Origin: Escarpia spicata
Taxonomy: Eukaryota > Annelida > Polychaeta > Sabellida > Siboglinidae
Assembly: GCA_963995525.1 (NCBI GenBank)
Contig: CAXEFP010000887.1
Coordinates: 124,001-188,000 of the forward strand
DNA: 64,000 bases
Direction of reading: 5' to 3'
The translations under genes and the position numbers were made by a program. This document shows, piece after piece, positions 31,494 to 43,470 of the stretch. The notes under the pieces were generated by a model, which worked only from the letters and a program-made list of their open reading frames with translations, had not been told where the DNA came from and made no database searches. The first letter of the stretch is position 1. Each line of letters opens with the position of its first letter.

Positions 31494-32400
31494 GGAACGT
31501 TCGCAGAACGTTCGTGGAACGTAACGCTTATAACGTTATGAGAACGTTACTAGAACGTTCTGACACAATGTTTGAAGAACGTTCGTAGAACATTCGTGGA
31601 ACGTAACGCTTCAATAACGTACTGAGAACGTTACTAGAACGTACTGACACAATGTACATTTTATTACAAAATGTAAATAAAATTAATGGCGTATACTATA
31701 TACCCAGTCATTTTCGATCAATACATGGGGATATCGTGGACTGTTTTTTTTTTAATATCTGCATCTGCTAATCGCAGGAACGTTCGTAGAACGTTAGGGG
31801 AACGTAACGCTTCAATAACGTTATGAGAACGCAATGGACATTTTATTGCAAAACGTAAGTGATAAATGGTGAATAATATATACCCAATAATTTTCGGTCA
31901 ATACATGGGGATACCACGGACTGTGTTTTTTCATCTGCTAATAGCATCTGCTAATAGCAGGAACGTTCGCAGAATGTTCGTGGAATGTTTCAATAACGTT
32001 ATGAGAACGTTACTGGAACGTTCTGACACAATGTACATTTTATTACAAAATGTAATTACCTAAATGGTGTACTATATGCCCAATCATTTTCGGTCAAGAC
32101 ATGGGTATACCGTGGACTGTGTTTTTTAATATCTGCATCTGATAATAGCAGGAACGTTCGCAGAACGTTCGTAGAACGTAACGCTTCAATAACGTCATGA
32201 GAACGTTATTAGAACGTTCTGACACAATGTTCAAAGAACGTTCATGGAACTTAATGCTTCAATAACGTTATGAGAACGTTACTAGAACGTTCTGACAGAG
32301 TGTACATTTCATTATAAAACGCAAGTAAGTTAATGGTGTACTATGCTACATGCCCAATCATTTTCGGCCAAGACATGGGGATACCATGGTCAGTTAGTTT
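31494..32400. repeat. Diverged tandem array rich in GAACGTTC palindromes
   Basis: GGAACGTTCG starts at 31494, 31777, 31960 and 32151, giving units of 283, 183 and 191 bp. Each unit continues with CGTAACGCTTCAATAACG, GAACGTTACTAGAACG, TTCTGACACAATG, a TACCCA..TCATTTTCGGTCAA stretch and CATGGGGATACCG. The 8-bp palindrome GAACGTTC or a one-base variant occurs many times. Confidence 0.85.
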
Positions 32401-32569
32401 CAAATGAGTAGTCAGTCGTAAGATGTATTGCTAAAGTTGTAAAAACGTTCTGCGACACAGGCACTTTACATTTAATTAATTTCGTTCCGACGCCATTTGA
32501 GGTTTTTTGGCAAGCTTCAATTAAGGGGGGGGGTGCAACTGGAGGTTTTGTCCGCCCCCCAGACTACCC

Positions 32570-33010
32570 AGTAAACAAGGAACCAATTTTGAACCAGTTT
32601 GACAAGTGTTTTTCTAACTGGTACGGCACCACCAGTACGTGTATAATTAATTCACGTGAATGCACGTGCAATTCATCAATTCACGGATTGAACTGAAGAA
32701 ACTGGTATGGTTGTAGTGGAACGTGTATTCACGTGAATTCACATGTTTTAAAATGTCACGTGTCGAACTGGGGAAACCTATACGATTCTAGCAGCACGTG
32801 TGTTCAGGTGAATAATTAACTTATTTTTTCAGATGTGGAACTGGAGAAAATGGCACTGTTTTACCCATACGCATATTCACGTGAAGTCGTGTTTTTTTTT
32901 TTCGCGTGCAGAACTGGATAAATTAATTGGTACGGTTCTAGACGTACGTTTATTCACGTGAATGCACGTGTTCATTCATGTGCGGAACTAGGAAAACGTG
33001 TTTATTCATT
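32570..33010. repeat. Diverged tandem array rich in TTCACGTGAA palindromes
   Basis: Units of roughly 90-100 bp recur: a GAACTGG(A/G)(G/A)AAA stretch, a TGGTACGGTT-like stretch, a CGTGT(A/T)TTCACGTGAAT core and CACGTG. It starts next to ACCCAGTAAACAAGGAACC, which resembles the opening of the preceding array. Confidence 0.75.
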
Positions 33011-36000
33011 AGCACTCCTGCACTGATCAGTTTTTAACTTCAATAATTAGCATGAACATTAAACGGATCACGTGAAATAAGGTCAACTTATGGTACGGAT
33101 TCTCACACATACGTAACGGTGAAAAGGTAAATTGACTGTGTAACAATAGTAAAAAGATCACTCGTTTGAACCATCCAGTCTAATGAACCTCGATCTGCAC
33201 TCATAAGGTCATATTATAAATATAAATAAGTGACAAATTCAGAAACTGTAAAAAAACAGAATACATTATAAACATGTTTTCATTTACGTAGTTGGTATTC
33301 TTTCAGTTATCTTGACTGGCGAAGCCTGCGAATCCTAGATTGATGGGAGTTTAACAACCTCCATGCAACTAATGGCCATTTCGGGTGAGAGGCTGTTTAA
33401 GAAAACAGATTAATCTTGGGGTGGTTCCCATCCCGGCAGTAGACTATCACGTGTATTCAATGTGTAATATGGGATACCCAGCGTTCAACAATACTGCCAG
33501 TCAGTGAATCTATGTTCTGTCGGGCACGTACATAGGGCTAAGCTTTAATTTGATTATTATATTATATATATATATATATATATATACATACATACATACA
33601 TATGTAATATTTCATATTATCCTGTATAATCATAATATCATCGTTGGACGTCTTCTCGTATTCAAGGATGGCATTTATCGTCCCGTTCTTAGCTTCCTAT
33701 TTGTCGTGCGTATGTTGGCTCATCTCAGCGGGCAGACACACGATGTTCTTACACATATTTAATGGTATTTTGGTATTTCCAGATGACATATCACAATGGC
33801 GTATCAAGGCACATATGTTAGACATATTTTTATTGCCATCAGTATAGGGTCTATTAGACATTTTTTCTGTTGGCAGCAAAGTCATACGGGAGAATTGACA
33901 TATGTTATACATAGTTTTATTGATACGAAAATTACAGTGAAAAGCTAGATTACCTTTTCCCATCTCATCGTGATATAAAATCGACTGTCATTCCATTGAC
34001 CTAGCAACAACTAAAGTCCGTCAAGCCTTCGAAGTTGATGCCGAACATTAGCAGCTGTCGGACATTCTGTTGTACATTCGGTTGAAATTAAGGTTTGAAT
34101 ATTGAGTTGTCATTGACGGAGCCTCAACATTTTAGGTTATAGGTCCGGTTGGCGCTCGACACTTTAAGCATTATGTCGCACACTAACATATACGTACGCA
34201 GTTTTAGCAGTCCTGAGGACTGGATACTGCGCTATATAAGAACTTACTTTTTTACATACATGATTACACACTCAAACACACACCCACATACACGCGACCA
34301 CACTCACGCGCGCGCGCGCATACGCACACACAAAGACGAATAAGGTGATGAAAACCATGATTATCAATAATTCGGATGGTGATGATGTAGAATGGTGATG
34401 ATGATTGATGGCATTGACAATAAACATGAAGAAGAGATCGATAACTGTGATGCATATGAAGATGATGATTCAGAAGAAGATGACAATGAAGAAGATGAAA
34501 TGATGGTCAGATTATTATGATGATAATGATCCAAACACTACATGATCGATAAACATGTTTCACCCTTGTAAACACTGAGTGTATCATCAATACCGTGTTA
34601 AAACCAGCACAACATCTGCTAATCATTCAAATTGAAAACTGTCCCGGCAGAAACCCAGTACAAACACACGACCAATAAGGTCATTTTGTTCACACAAGAA
34701 ACGAATTCTAGCCACTGGCGTTGGTTTCGTATCGATTGGTCCACTGGGTCAAAAAACGAAACCTTAGGGTTTATCTGCGAACCCTAGGTTTAAAAACTGC
34801 ATATATTGCATCCACCAACCATTGACACAACGTCCCCCGCGAAATAAAGATAACTTCCATCACATGCAAGTGACATAAGCGCAGGCGCGCCAGTGTAACT
34901 TTCAAGTGGGATTCGTCAGGAAGTGGTCAATACTTCGCGGGGAATTATGGAAAATATGGGTCGGGATTTTCAACCGAACTATTATATTTTGGTGGGAGAA
35001 TGATTCGATTCACCTTTGTACAACAACATATATGTATACCATTCAAACAGTACTTATACTATCGCTGTTGTTCACATAAACATATTTCGCTTTTTATAAT
35101 AAAGTGTATTCGTACTACAATGTACATTTCGGCTTAAACAATATTTATATTATAAAACATATCCATAACTGTTATCTTCTTTCATCGCCAAAGTAGGTAA
35201 TGTGTGAATAACTTATGACAATTACCCATAGTCAATTTAATAAAAAGTGCACTAATTTGTTTAACTTGTCAAAAGTATTGACTTTGTATATAAGTATTAC
35301 ATCTGAACTTTAACTAACCAAAACCAATTGCCGGGCCGACATTGTTGACTTTAAAATTACGGAGGACCAATAACTTATTGAGGATGTCATTAAGCAATTA
35401 TTATAATTTCTTTATGATATATTTTTTTTTTGTTGCTTATATATATATATATATATGTATATATATCTGCAGATCTTCATGTAATCTATATTCAGAAATT
35501 AAGAAGTTGTCCACATGCTTGGCACGTTTGCTGAAGTGTAAACGGGATATTCGTTCAATGGTGACAATGCTAATGTTGTTGCAATCCAACAATGTTATAA
35601 CTTGTGGTGTGTGGGCCTATGTGTTTCACATTTGCAGTTTTAAAACCGAATCAAACCAGATTTATATACACAACACAACATAGACTGGTTTATCTCTAAA
35701 ATTTGAATCAGGACTAAGCACTGACGAGTATTGGCGAGATGAAGGCCACAGCAGTGGCACTGATAAAGTGGTTCCGTCATTCGTCTAGCCAAGGGCATCG
35801 TTTTAACACTGACCAGCCACATATCAATCGTTTTCAACGGTCAGCCACATTATTGTTGGCAGCTAATTTTTCATAGACGCTAAAGCGCTGGACTGCTGTG
35901 TATATGCGATATGCCATATTATGTTCAACGCCCAAAATACCGGTAATCAGGTCTGGAAGACGAAGGCATTTGTGAAAGGGAACTAGGGAAGCGAAGGGAA

Positions 36001-36149
36001 CACATCGTTTGAATTGAGAGGTATGTACTATGCTATCTACATATATTTATATCGTTGCTGTTCTAACTAGATCTGTGACTAAATTCGTCCATATCATATC
36101 AGTGATAACGCATTGTCACGGAATTGCGCGACGCAAGAACTACTTAGGA
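33011..36149. other. Intergenic, nothing recognised
   Basis: AT-rich. TA runs lie at 33562-33590 and 35440-35466. A GATGAT/GAAGAT-rich purine stretch lies at 34380-34520. The minus-strand fragment of the dispersed repeat is at 34195-34255. Confidence 0.45.
34195..34255 (-). repeat. Dispersed repeat, fragment (copy 3)
   Basis: GGATACTGCGCTATATAAGA followed by ACTTAC is the reverse complement of the left end of the repeats at 21345 and 29765. Confidence 0.7.
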
Positions 36150-36605
36150 AATGTAATTTACATATGGGCACTTGCGTAGAATCCTGATCCACCTCGATTA
36201 CGCCGTTGTAACTTGAGTTTTGCCTAACTTTAATACATCAGTGCGATAGTTAAATTATTCAACCTTATCCACGCATATCTAAGTTTACGAATATTGCGTC
36301 TTAGTGCACTTTTGAAGCGTAAATAGTGCCCCGATTTGCATCAACATACGCAACTATATCGCTCATTTTATGAGCGCGATGCGGTAACGCACGACCGCAG
36401 CGGTGCAGAATAGTGCAAACCGGGTCGCTATTTGGGCTTCAAAAGTGCGCTAAGACACAATATTTTCGTAATATAAATATGCCTGGGATGACAGTGAATG
36501 GTGGAACTAACGCTCTGATGTATCAAATTTAAGCAAAACTCAAGTTATCGCGGCGAAATCGAGATGGGTCCGGATTCACGAGTGCTTATATTATATACGT
36601 AATAC
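36150..36605. repeat. Imperfect foldback element (about 180-bp arms)
   Basis: The left arm (about 36150-36345) and the right arm (about 36415-36605) are reverse complements with scattered mismatches. Examples: AACTTGAGTTTTGC on the left against GCAAAACTCAAGTT at 36533; TTAGTGCACTTTTGAAGC against GCTTCAAAAGTGCGCTAA at 36437. The loop of about 70 bp includes CGCTCATTTTATGAGCG. No coding sequence; it fits a MITE or foldback transposon. Confidence 0.85.
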
Positions 36606-39600
36606 GAGTAATATTGTGGCCTGTAAACAAATAGTCGGCCGAAATAAATTATACTGGTTTATTGAGCATCGAAAAGTAGACTAGTATTTCCAATTTCAGT
36701 TCAGTGACTCGCTAACAGTGACAGGGAAGAGTGGGTCTGTGGTGAATCTGCCATCTCAACGTTGTGGGACAGATTAGTTGGTTGATCCAATGTTGTCTTC
36801 CTACTCTAATTTAGTAACACATTTGGATGTTACTACTTATGTATATTCATAAGACTGATATACAATTACATAACACTATTATAACAATCAGTAAGATATG
36901 TACACAGAGACCCTTAATATATACTAAGTAACGTAAACAAAACTATATTATCCAGTGTAGATGTCTCCCAAATGGGTAAATCGACCTGTTACCAACCCAT
37001 GTTTACCACAAAGGGGCAACACAAGTTTCCATCTGGTCAGTTAATCACCTTAGTTGAACTCCAAGTCCCAAACGTAGGCTACTTCGCTAATGGGTCTCCA
37101 AGGTGCCTCCTTGGTACTGCAGTGGTGTTATGGCTACACTGACAGTGCTGCAGCTGTTAGTTTCACTGTCATCTACACTCACCCCTTTAAAGTTGTCCCC
37201 TGCCGTTCTCTTGTCCCCATTACACTAATGGGCTTAATTAGAATAAAGACATAACTCCATAGACTTTTGTCTATGTTGAATAGGTTAAACTAGTTAATAC
37301 TTACTAACTAATAAGTACGTAGGTCGTATTAACGCATCTGTAATTTTAATTGCAATGACAAACGAAAAGTAATTGTAATTGATTTTGTGTCATTGGACCC
37401 AGCCCTGCTGACAGAACTAGACAAGGACAATTGATTGAAATAAAATGTTATTGAGCAAATAGATTCCATAAAGCACGCTGACTAGTGCCTAATTGCATTA
37501 GCTATAATGGTCTCTATTGACCCTTGGACAGTGACAGATGGTAATCCACTGTCTGAGAAACCAGTAGAAGTGGACACTGACAGCCAAGTGTGTCCTTCTC
37601 ATTAATTAGCACAGTCATGTTAATGACACGTTGGGATCACAGTATCACAACTCAGGCATTAGGTATCTTGCATGGTTTACTATTTTGTAGACTGCAAACA
37701 ATCTGAAGGACAGCTGTTTTTTAATAGTTTTTTTTAAACTGTGTAATTGATGTAACTAAACTCAATTACACAGACAAATATATTACAATTGCAGGACATG
37801 TTCAAAAACATAATAAATTACAGCATTTGCCTGTAATCAATTACAAATACAATCACATAATTGGACCCAGCCCTGGGTATAATAAAAGTTTTCATAAAGT
37901 CACCGGGTAAAGGATCATGTCCATGTGTGATACAATTGCCGGTTGTACGACTGGACGCCCGTGGCATAGAATAATAATTGTATGTCATTCTGGTGAAAAC
38001 AAATGTTTAAAAATATATATCTACGCCTACGGGTCCTTAACAATAGAATGTCCACTAGTAACGTCAAGGGGTTGATGGTTAATCATGGCTTGATTGCCTC
38101 TGCAAATCTCGAAAGTAAGCATTAGGAGTTGGCTGGAATTTATGGGGCAATTAGGAGAGCTGGTGGCTTTTTGCCAGACACTTAAGGACAAGGAATTCCA
38201 GAAGAAAACTGTAAGGAGGGGTTTTCAATCATAATTCTGGGTTTTGCATTAAACATTTTAATGTGGGGACCTGAGTTTTTTTAATGCGTTACCAGGTAAA
38301 ATAAAATAACATTCAAATTGTCTGGGGTGGGGGTATCAATTAATTTGTTTGTGGGTGGGGGTAAATATGAGGCATCGGTATTTGAAAAGTTGAAAAGTAA
38401 TTAAAATGCAGGAGGGGGGCATTTTCTCAAGGTACATGTATGTGGCAGAAATTATATTGAGATGTGTGGGTAGGTAAGTAGTTCAATATGTGTGGGTAGT
38501 GGGGCCAAAACAAATCCATGACCACTCCCCCAACTGTTTAAATGGAAAAGCCCTTAGTGAATCAAACATATTGCTACATGTATGTTTACAGATAAATGTA
38601 AAAAAGTGTATATTTTGGCAACAATAAACAAAACGACAATTGTATCAATACAAAGTTTTGATATGCAATATATCAGTGGATATATATTTTCTCAAGGTGT
38701 TCATATCAAGTTGTTTTGAAACATGACTTTTTGATTTATCCTAAGGTTCTCTACTTGAGCTCCTAGAGAGGAGTGAATATTGGCGACAATATTCGTCGCA
38801 TGCTGCGGAAGGTGGCAACGAATTATATTTTTCTTGGACAATAGAGCCTGGGGAAAATTGAAGCAAAAGTTCGTGGAGTTGTCCATCTGCCAAGTTGTGA
38901 TCAGTATGTTTCTCTTTTCTTTATTTTTATATCACCTGGTCACCGATTAATACAATTACCACCTCATAGCAATTGATCAAACTCAAAACTCTGGACGTGA
39001 TCCATTATTCCTCCACTGGTAATTTACTGTGCCATGGGCAAGATGCTGGTTTCCTTGATATCGGACATTTTAGAATCTTCCACTTTGAGACTGCATTTCA
39101 AGTTAACCACTGATGTGAAGATGTTGATTGTAGTTACAAATGGTTAGCTTATATTAAGTTTTTAGGTGCATAGCCACAAAAGTTGCCTTTTGTTTCCCTT
39201 CAAGATATTTTAATCTGTAATGTGTTACCTCATTTCGTTTTTCTCATTGATTTCAGAAGCGTGTACACGCATTCAAAACATTTCAAAAGTTAATTACATT
39301 GAAAAAGTGATCGCTGAAACATTGAAGTTTGCACCTCACAGGGGAGGGAGAAAGGCCAACAAGGTATTTGACCATGACTCGCTCTTAGTAATTTCTTTCG
39401 TAAATGAAATGTCCCCTGGCCTTGCTATTGAATTTGCCATCCTGTGGTAGGCCATAGATATAAATTTGTGGATTCCCATGAAATCAACATGACTCTCTTC
39501 TAGTGGTTATAATTAATACACGATTAATGTTGCTGGAGAAAGCCATATTAATACACTATTTTCTTTTTCTTATGTAAAATAACACCTGTCTCTGATGCAA

Positions 39601-39882
39601 AATAATAACTAGATTCATGTCATTGCAACAAACACATACAAATAAATTATTGCAACAAATACATGCATATACATTGTGTTTTTTGTGTGCCAAAATCTAT
39701 ATTACTTCCGAATCTGATTGATTATATAAAACTAGGCTAAACAACCAGCCAACCAACCAACCAACTAATATTTGGTGTTATTAGCAACACATTCAACTGA
39801 CTGGATTGAACTGCCTTCAGTCATTGCCAGTGTTTTGATACACCATACATCGACAACTTCATAAAAGAAACATTTAAGCACT
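36606..39882. other. Intergenic; two hAT-like end motifs
   Basis: No gene recognised. TAATTG-rich stretches ending in GGACCCAGCCCTG occur at 37395-37407 and 37863-37875 in the same orientation. The reverse, CAGGGCTGGG, is a common start of hAT-type non-autonomous elements, but no opposite ends are visible. G-rich imperfect runs lie at 38330-38530. Confidence 0.45.
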
Positions 39883-40386
39883 TTCATAGCCAAACTTGTT
39901 GGCTACGAGCAAACTAACCTATGCGCACACTCAACACCTTCATAGCCAAACTTGTTGGCTACTAGCAAACTAACCTATGCGCACACTCAACACCTTCATA
40001 GCCAAACTTGTTGGCTACTAGCAAACTAACCTATGCGCACACTCAACACCTTCATAGCCAAACTTGTTGGCTACTAGCAAACTAACCTATGCGCACACTC
40101 AACACCTTCATAGCCAAACTTGTTGGCTACTAGCAAACTAACCTATGCGCACACTCAACACCTTCATAGCCAAACTTGTTGGCTACCAGCAAACTAACCT
40201 ATGCACACACTCAACACCTTCATAGCCAACCTTGTTGGCTACCAGCAAACTAACCTATGCACACACTCAACACCTTCATAGCCAACCTTGTTGGCTACTA
40301 GCAAACTAACCTATGCACACACTCAACACCTTCATAGCCAAACTTGCTGGCTACTAACAAACTAACCTATGCACACTATCAACATC
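39883..40386. repeat. 56-bp tandem repeat, nine copies
   Basis: TTCATAGCCAAACTTG starts at 39883, 39939 and 39995 and then every 56 bp. Each unit carries a hairpin TAGCCAA-ACTTG-TTGGCTA (7-bp stem). Later copies contain CCAACCTTG, which breaks one base pair. Confidence 0.95.
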
Positions 40387-41274
40387 TCATTTTCTTACCT
40401 CAGAGACCAATTATACTAACCAATGGCACATATCAAATATTCATTCCCTCTGTGGGTTGGTTGAATTCATACATGTAACCCACCATTCCAAAAATTATAT
40501 GAGCCATGTCACAATTTGTTATTGAGTATCCATTGTGAAACATTCCTGAATAGACAAATCTGTCATGTGTTAGTTGTGATGTGGAAATTGTAACAATGTT
40601 ACCAACATGTGTTTGATACTGAGTTTTGTGACAACTGTCAATTTTGTTATTGCTGACAATGCTCTAAACTATGGCCAACAGTGTGAAACCACAAAGTGAA
40701 AAATCACAGCCGACATAATTAAAACCACAGTCAAGAAAGTAAAAACCATAGCCAGCTGAGGAAAATGTTGAAATTGTTTTTCTTGAAACCATACTTTTCG
40801 CATTTTTAACATTAAAATAGCTATATCTCTGGAAGTAATGAGAATACAGTTATTATTGAGGTATGAATTTCTCAAGTTGCGTCTCATTTTGGTGGGTCAC
40901 AAATGTTGTGCATTAAACTGTCAACACTGTTTCTCAAAACATGAATTCTTTCACTATTCAATTCAGCAATGAATAACTTTGCCAACAATTTAGTTTCCAT
41001 TGGTGCATTTGCATAGATCTTTGAGGAACACTATCCTCCTGTCAGTAATTAAAGAGACAAAGACAGGCGGTTGTTTTACAGTCCACAGTCTTAGTTCACT
41101 AGCTGGCATTGCACAATCTCAGTTCACTGTACAGTATAACAACCGTAAACATAAAAAGACGGGCGGTTGCTTTACAAAAGTAATGAGTTTAGTAGATTAA
41201 CAGTAATTTAAAATGATAAAAAAAATAACACAGTGACAGGGTGCCAATTTGCAGGGGTAACTACATTTTGAGGT
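40387..41274. other. Intergenic, nothing recognised
   Basis: AT-rich DNA. A short direct repeat GGCGGTTG...TTTACA occurs at 41066 and 41163. No coding sequence. Confidence 0.45.
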
Positions 41275-41422
41275 TCTATTATACTCTCTTAGTACAGTTC
41301 TACTGTACTCTCTTAGTACAGTTCTACTGTACTCTCTTAGTACAGTTCTATTGTACTCTCTTTGTACAGTTCTACTGTACTCTCTTAGTACAGTTCTACT
41401 GTACTCTCTTAATACAGGTTTA
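41275..41422. repeat. 24-bp tandem repeat, six copies
   Basis: TACTCTCTTAGTACAGTTCT followed by ACTG repeats every 24 bp with small changes (TTTGTAC, TTAATAC). The Leu/Tyr/Cys frames arise because 24 is divisible by three. Confidence 0.93.
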
Positions 41423-41486
41423 CAGACAAAACAACCCAAGTTAACAGTAATACTGACAGCAATTCAATTATTAATTCTGCACTAGC

Positions 41487-43470
41487 TTACACCAATGCAT
41501 GGCGCAACAAACCAAGACTTACACCCATGCATGGCGCAACAAACCAAGGCTTACATCTATGCATGGCGCAACAAACCAAGGCTTACACCTATGCATGGCG
41601 CAACAAACCAAGGCTTACATCCATGCATGGCGCAACAAACCAAGGCTTACACCTATGCATGGCGCAACAAACCAAGGCTTACATCCATGCATGGCGCAAC
41701 AAACCAAGGCTTACACCCATGCATGGTGCAACAAACCAAGGCTTACACCCATGCATGGTGCAACAAACCAAGGCTTACACCCATGCAATGTGCAACAAAC
41801 CAAGGCTTACACCCATGCATGGCACAACAAACCAAGGCTTACACCCATGCAAGGTGCAACAAACCAAGGCTTACACCCATGCAATGTGCAACAAACCAAG
41901 GCTTACACCCATGCATGGCACAACAAACCAAGGCTTACACCCATGCATGGTGCAACAAACCAAGGCTTACATCCATGCATGGCGCAACAAACCAAGGCTT
42001 ACACCCATGCATGGCGCAACAAACCAAGGCTTACACCCATGCAATGTGCAACAAACCAAGGCTTACACCCATGCATGGCGCAACAAACCAAGGCTTACAC
42101 CCATGCAATGTGCAACAAACCAAGGCTTACACCCATGCATGGTGCAACAAACCAAGGCTTACACCCATGCAAGGTGCAACAAACCAAGGCTTACACCTAT
42201 GCATGGCGCAACAAACCAAGGCTTACATCCATACATGGCACAACAAACCAAGGCTTACACCCATGCATGGTGCAACAAACCAAGGCTTACACCCATGCAT
42301 GGCGCAACAAACCAAGGCTTACACCCATGCATGGTGCAACAAACCAAGGCTTACACCCATGCATGGTGCAACAAACCAAGGCTTACACCCATGCATGGTG
42401 CAACAAACCAAGGCTTACACCCATGCAATGTGCAACAAACCAAGGCTTACACCCATGCATGGTGCAACAAACCAAGGCTTACATCCATGCATGGCGCAAC
42501 AAACCAAGGCTTACACCCATGCATGGCGCAACAAACCAAGGCTTACACCCATGCAATGTGCAACAAACCAAGGCTTACACCCATGCATGGCGCAACAAAC
42601 CAAGGCTTACACCCATGCAATGTGCAACAAACCAAGGCTTACACCCATGCATGGTGCAACAAACCAAGGCTTACACCCATGCAAGGTGCAACAAACCAAG
42701 GCTTACACCTATGCATGGCGCAACAAACCAAGGCTTACATCCATACATGGCGCAACAAACCAAGGCTTACACCCATGCATGACGCAACAAACCAAGGCTT
42801 ACACCCATGCATGGTGCAACAAACCAAGGCTTACACCCATGCCTGGCGCCACAAACCAAGGCTTACACCCATGCATGGTGCAACAAACCAAGGCTTACAC
42901 CCATGCATGGTGCAACAAACCAAGGCTTACACCCATGCATGGCGCAACAAACCAAGGCTTACACCCATGCATGGTGCAACAAACCAAGGCTTACACCCAT
43001 GCATGGTGCAACAAACCAAGGCTTACACCCATGCAATGTGCAACAAACCAAGGCTTACACCCATGCATGGTGCAACAAACCAAGGCTTACACCCATGCAT
43101 GGTGCAACAAACCAAGGCTTACGCCCATGCAAGGTGCAACAAACCAAGGCTTACACCTATGCATGGCGCAACAAACCAAGGCTTACATCCATACATGGCG
43201 CAACAAACCAAGGCTTACACCTATGCATGACTCAACAAACCAAGGCTTACACCCATACATGGCGTAACAAACCAAGGCTTACACCCATGCAGGGTGCAAC
43301 AAACCAAGGGTTACACCCATGCATAGTGCAACAAACCAAGGCTTACACCCATGCATGGTGCAACAAACCAAGGCTTACAGCAATGCATGGCACAGCAAAC
43401 CAAGGCTTACACCCAACCATGGTGCAACAAACCAAGGCTTACACCCATGCATGGTGCAACAAACCGTGGC
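41487..43470. repeat. 32-bp minisatellite, about 62 copies
   Basis: CATGCATGGCGCAACAAACC followed by AAGGCTTACACC recurs every 32 bp (for example 41495 and 41527). Variants include CATGGTG, CAATGTG, CAAGGTG and TACATGG. The unit has no forward stop, so three overlapping frames of 427-590 codons result. Variants occur in blocks (near 41765-42180 and again 42410-42720), indicating higher-order duplication. Confidence 0.97.

Noticed and set aside
38701..38886. Minus-strand 61-residue frame (starts MDNSTNFCFNF) as an exon
   Set aside because: No family recognised, and no convincing splice partners nearby.
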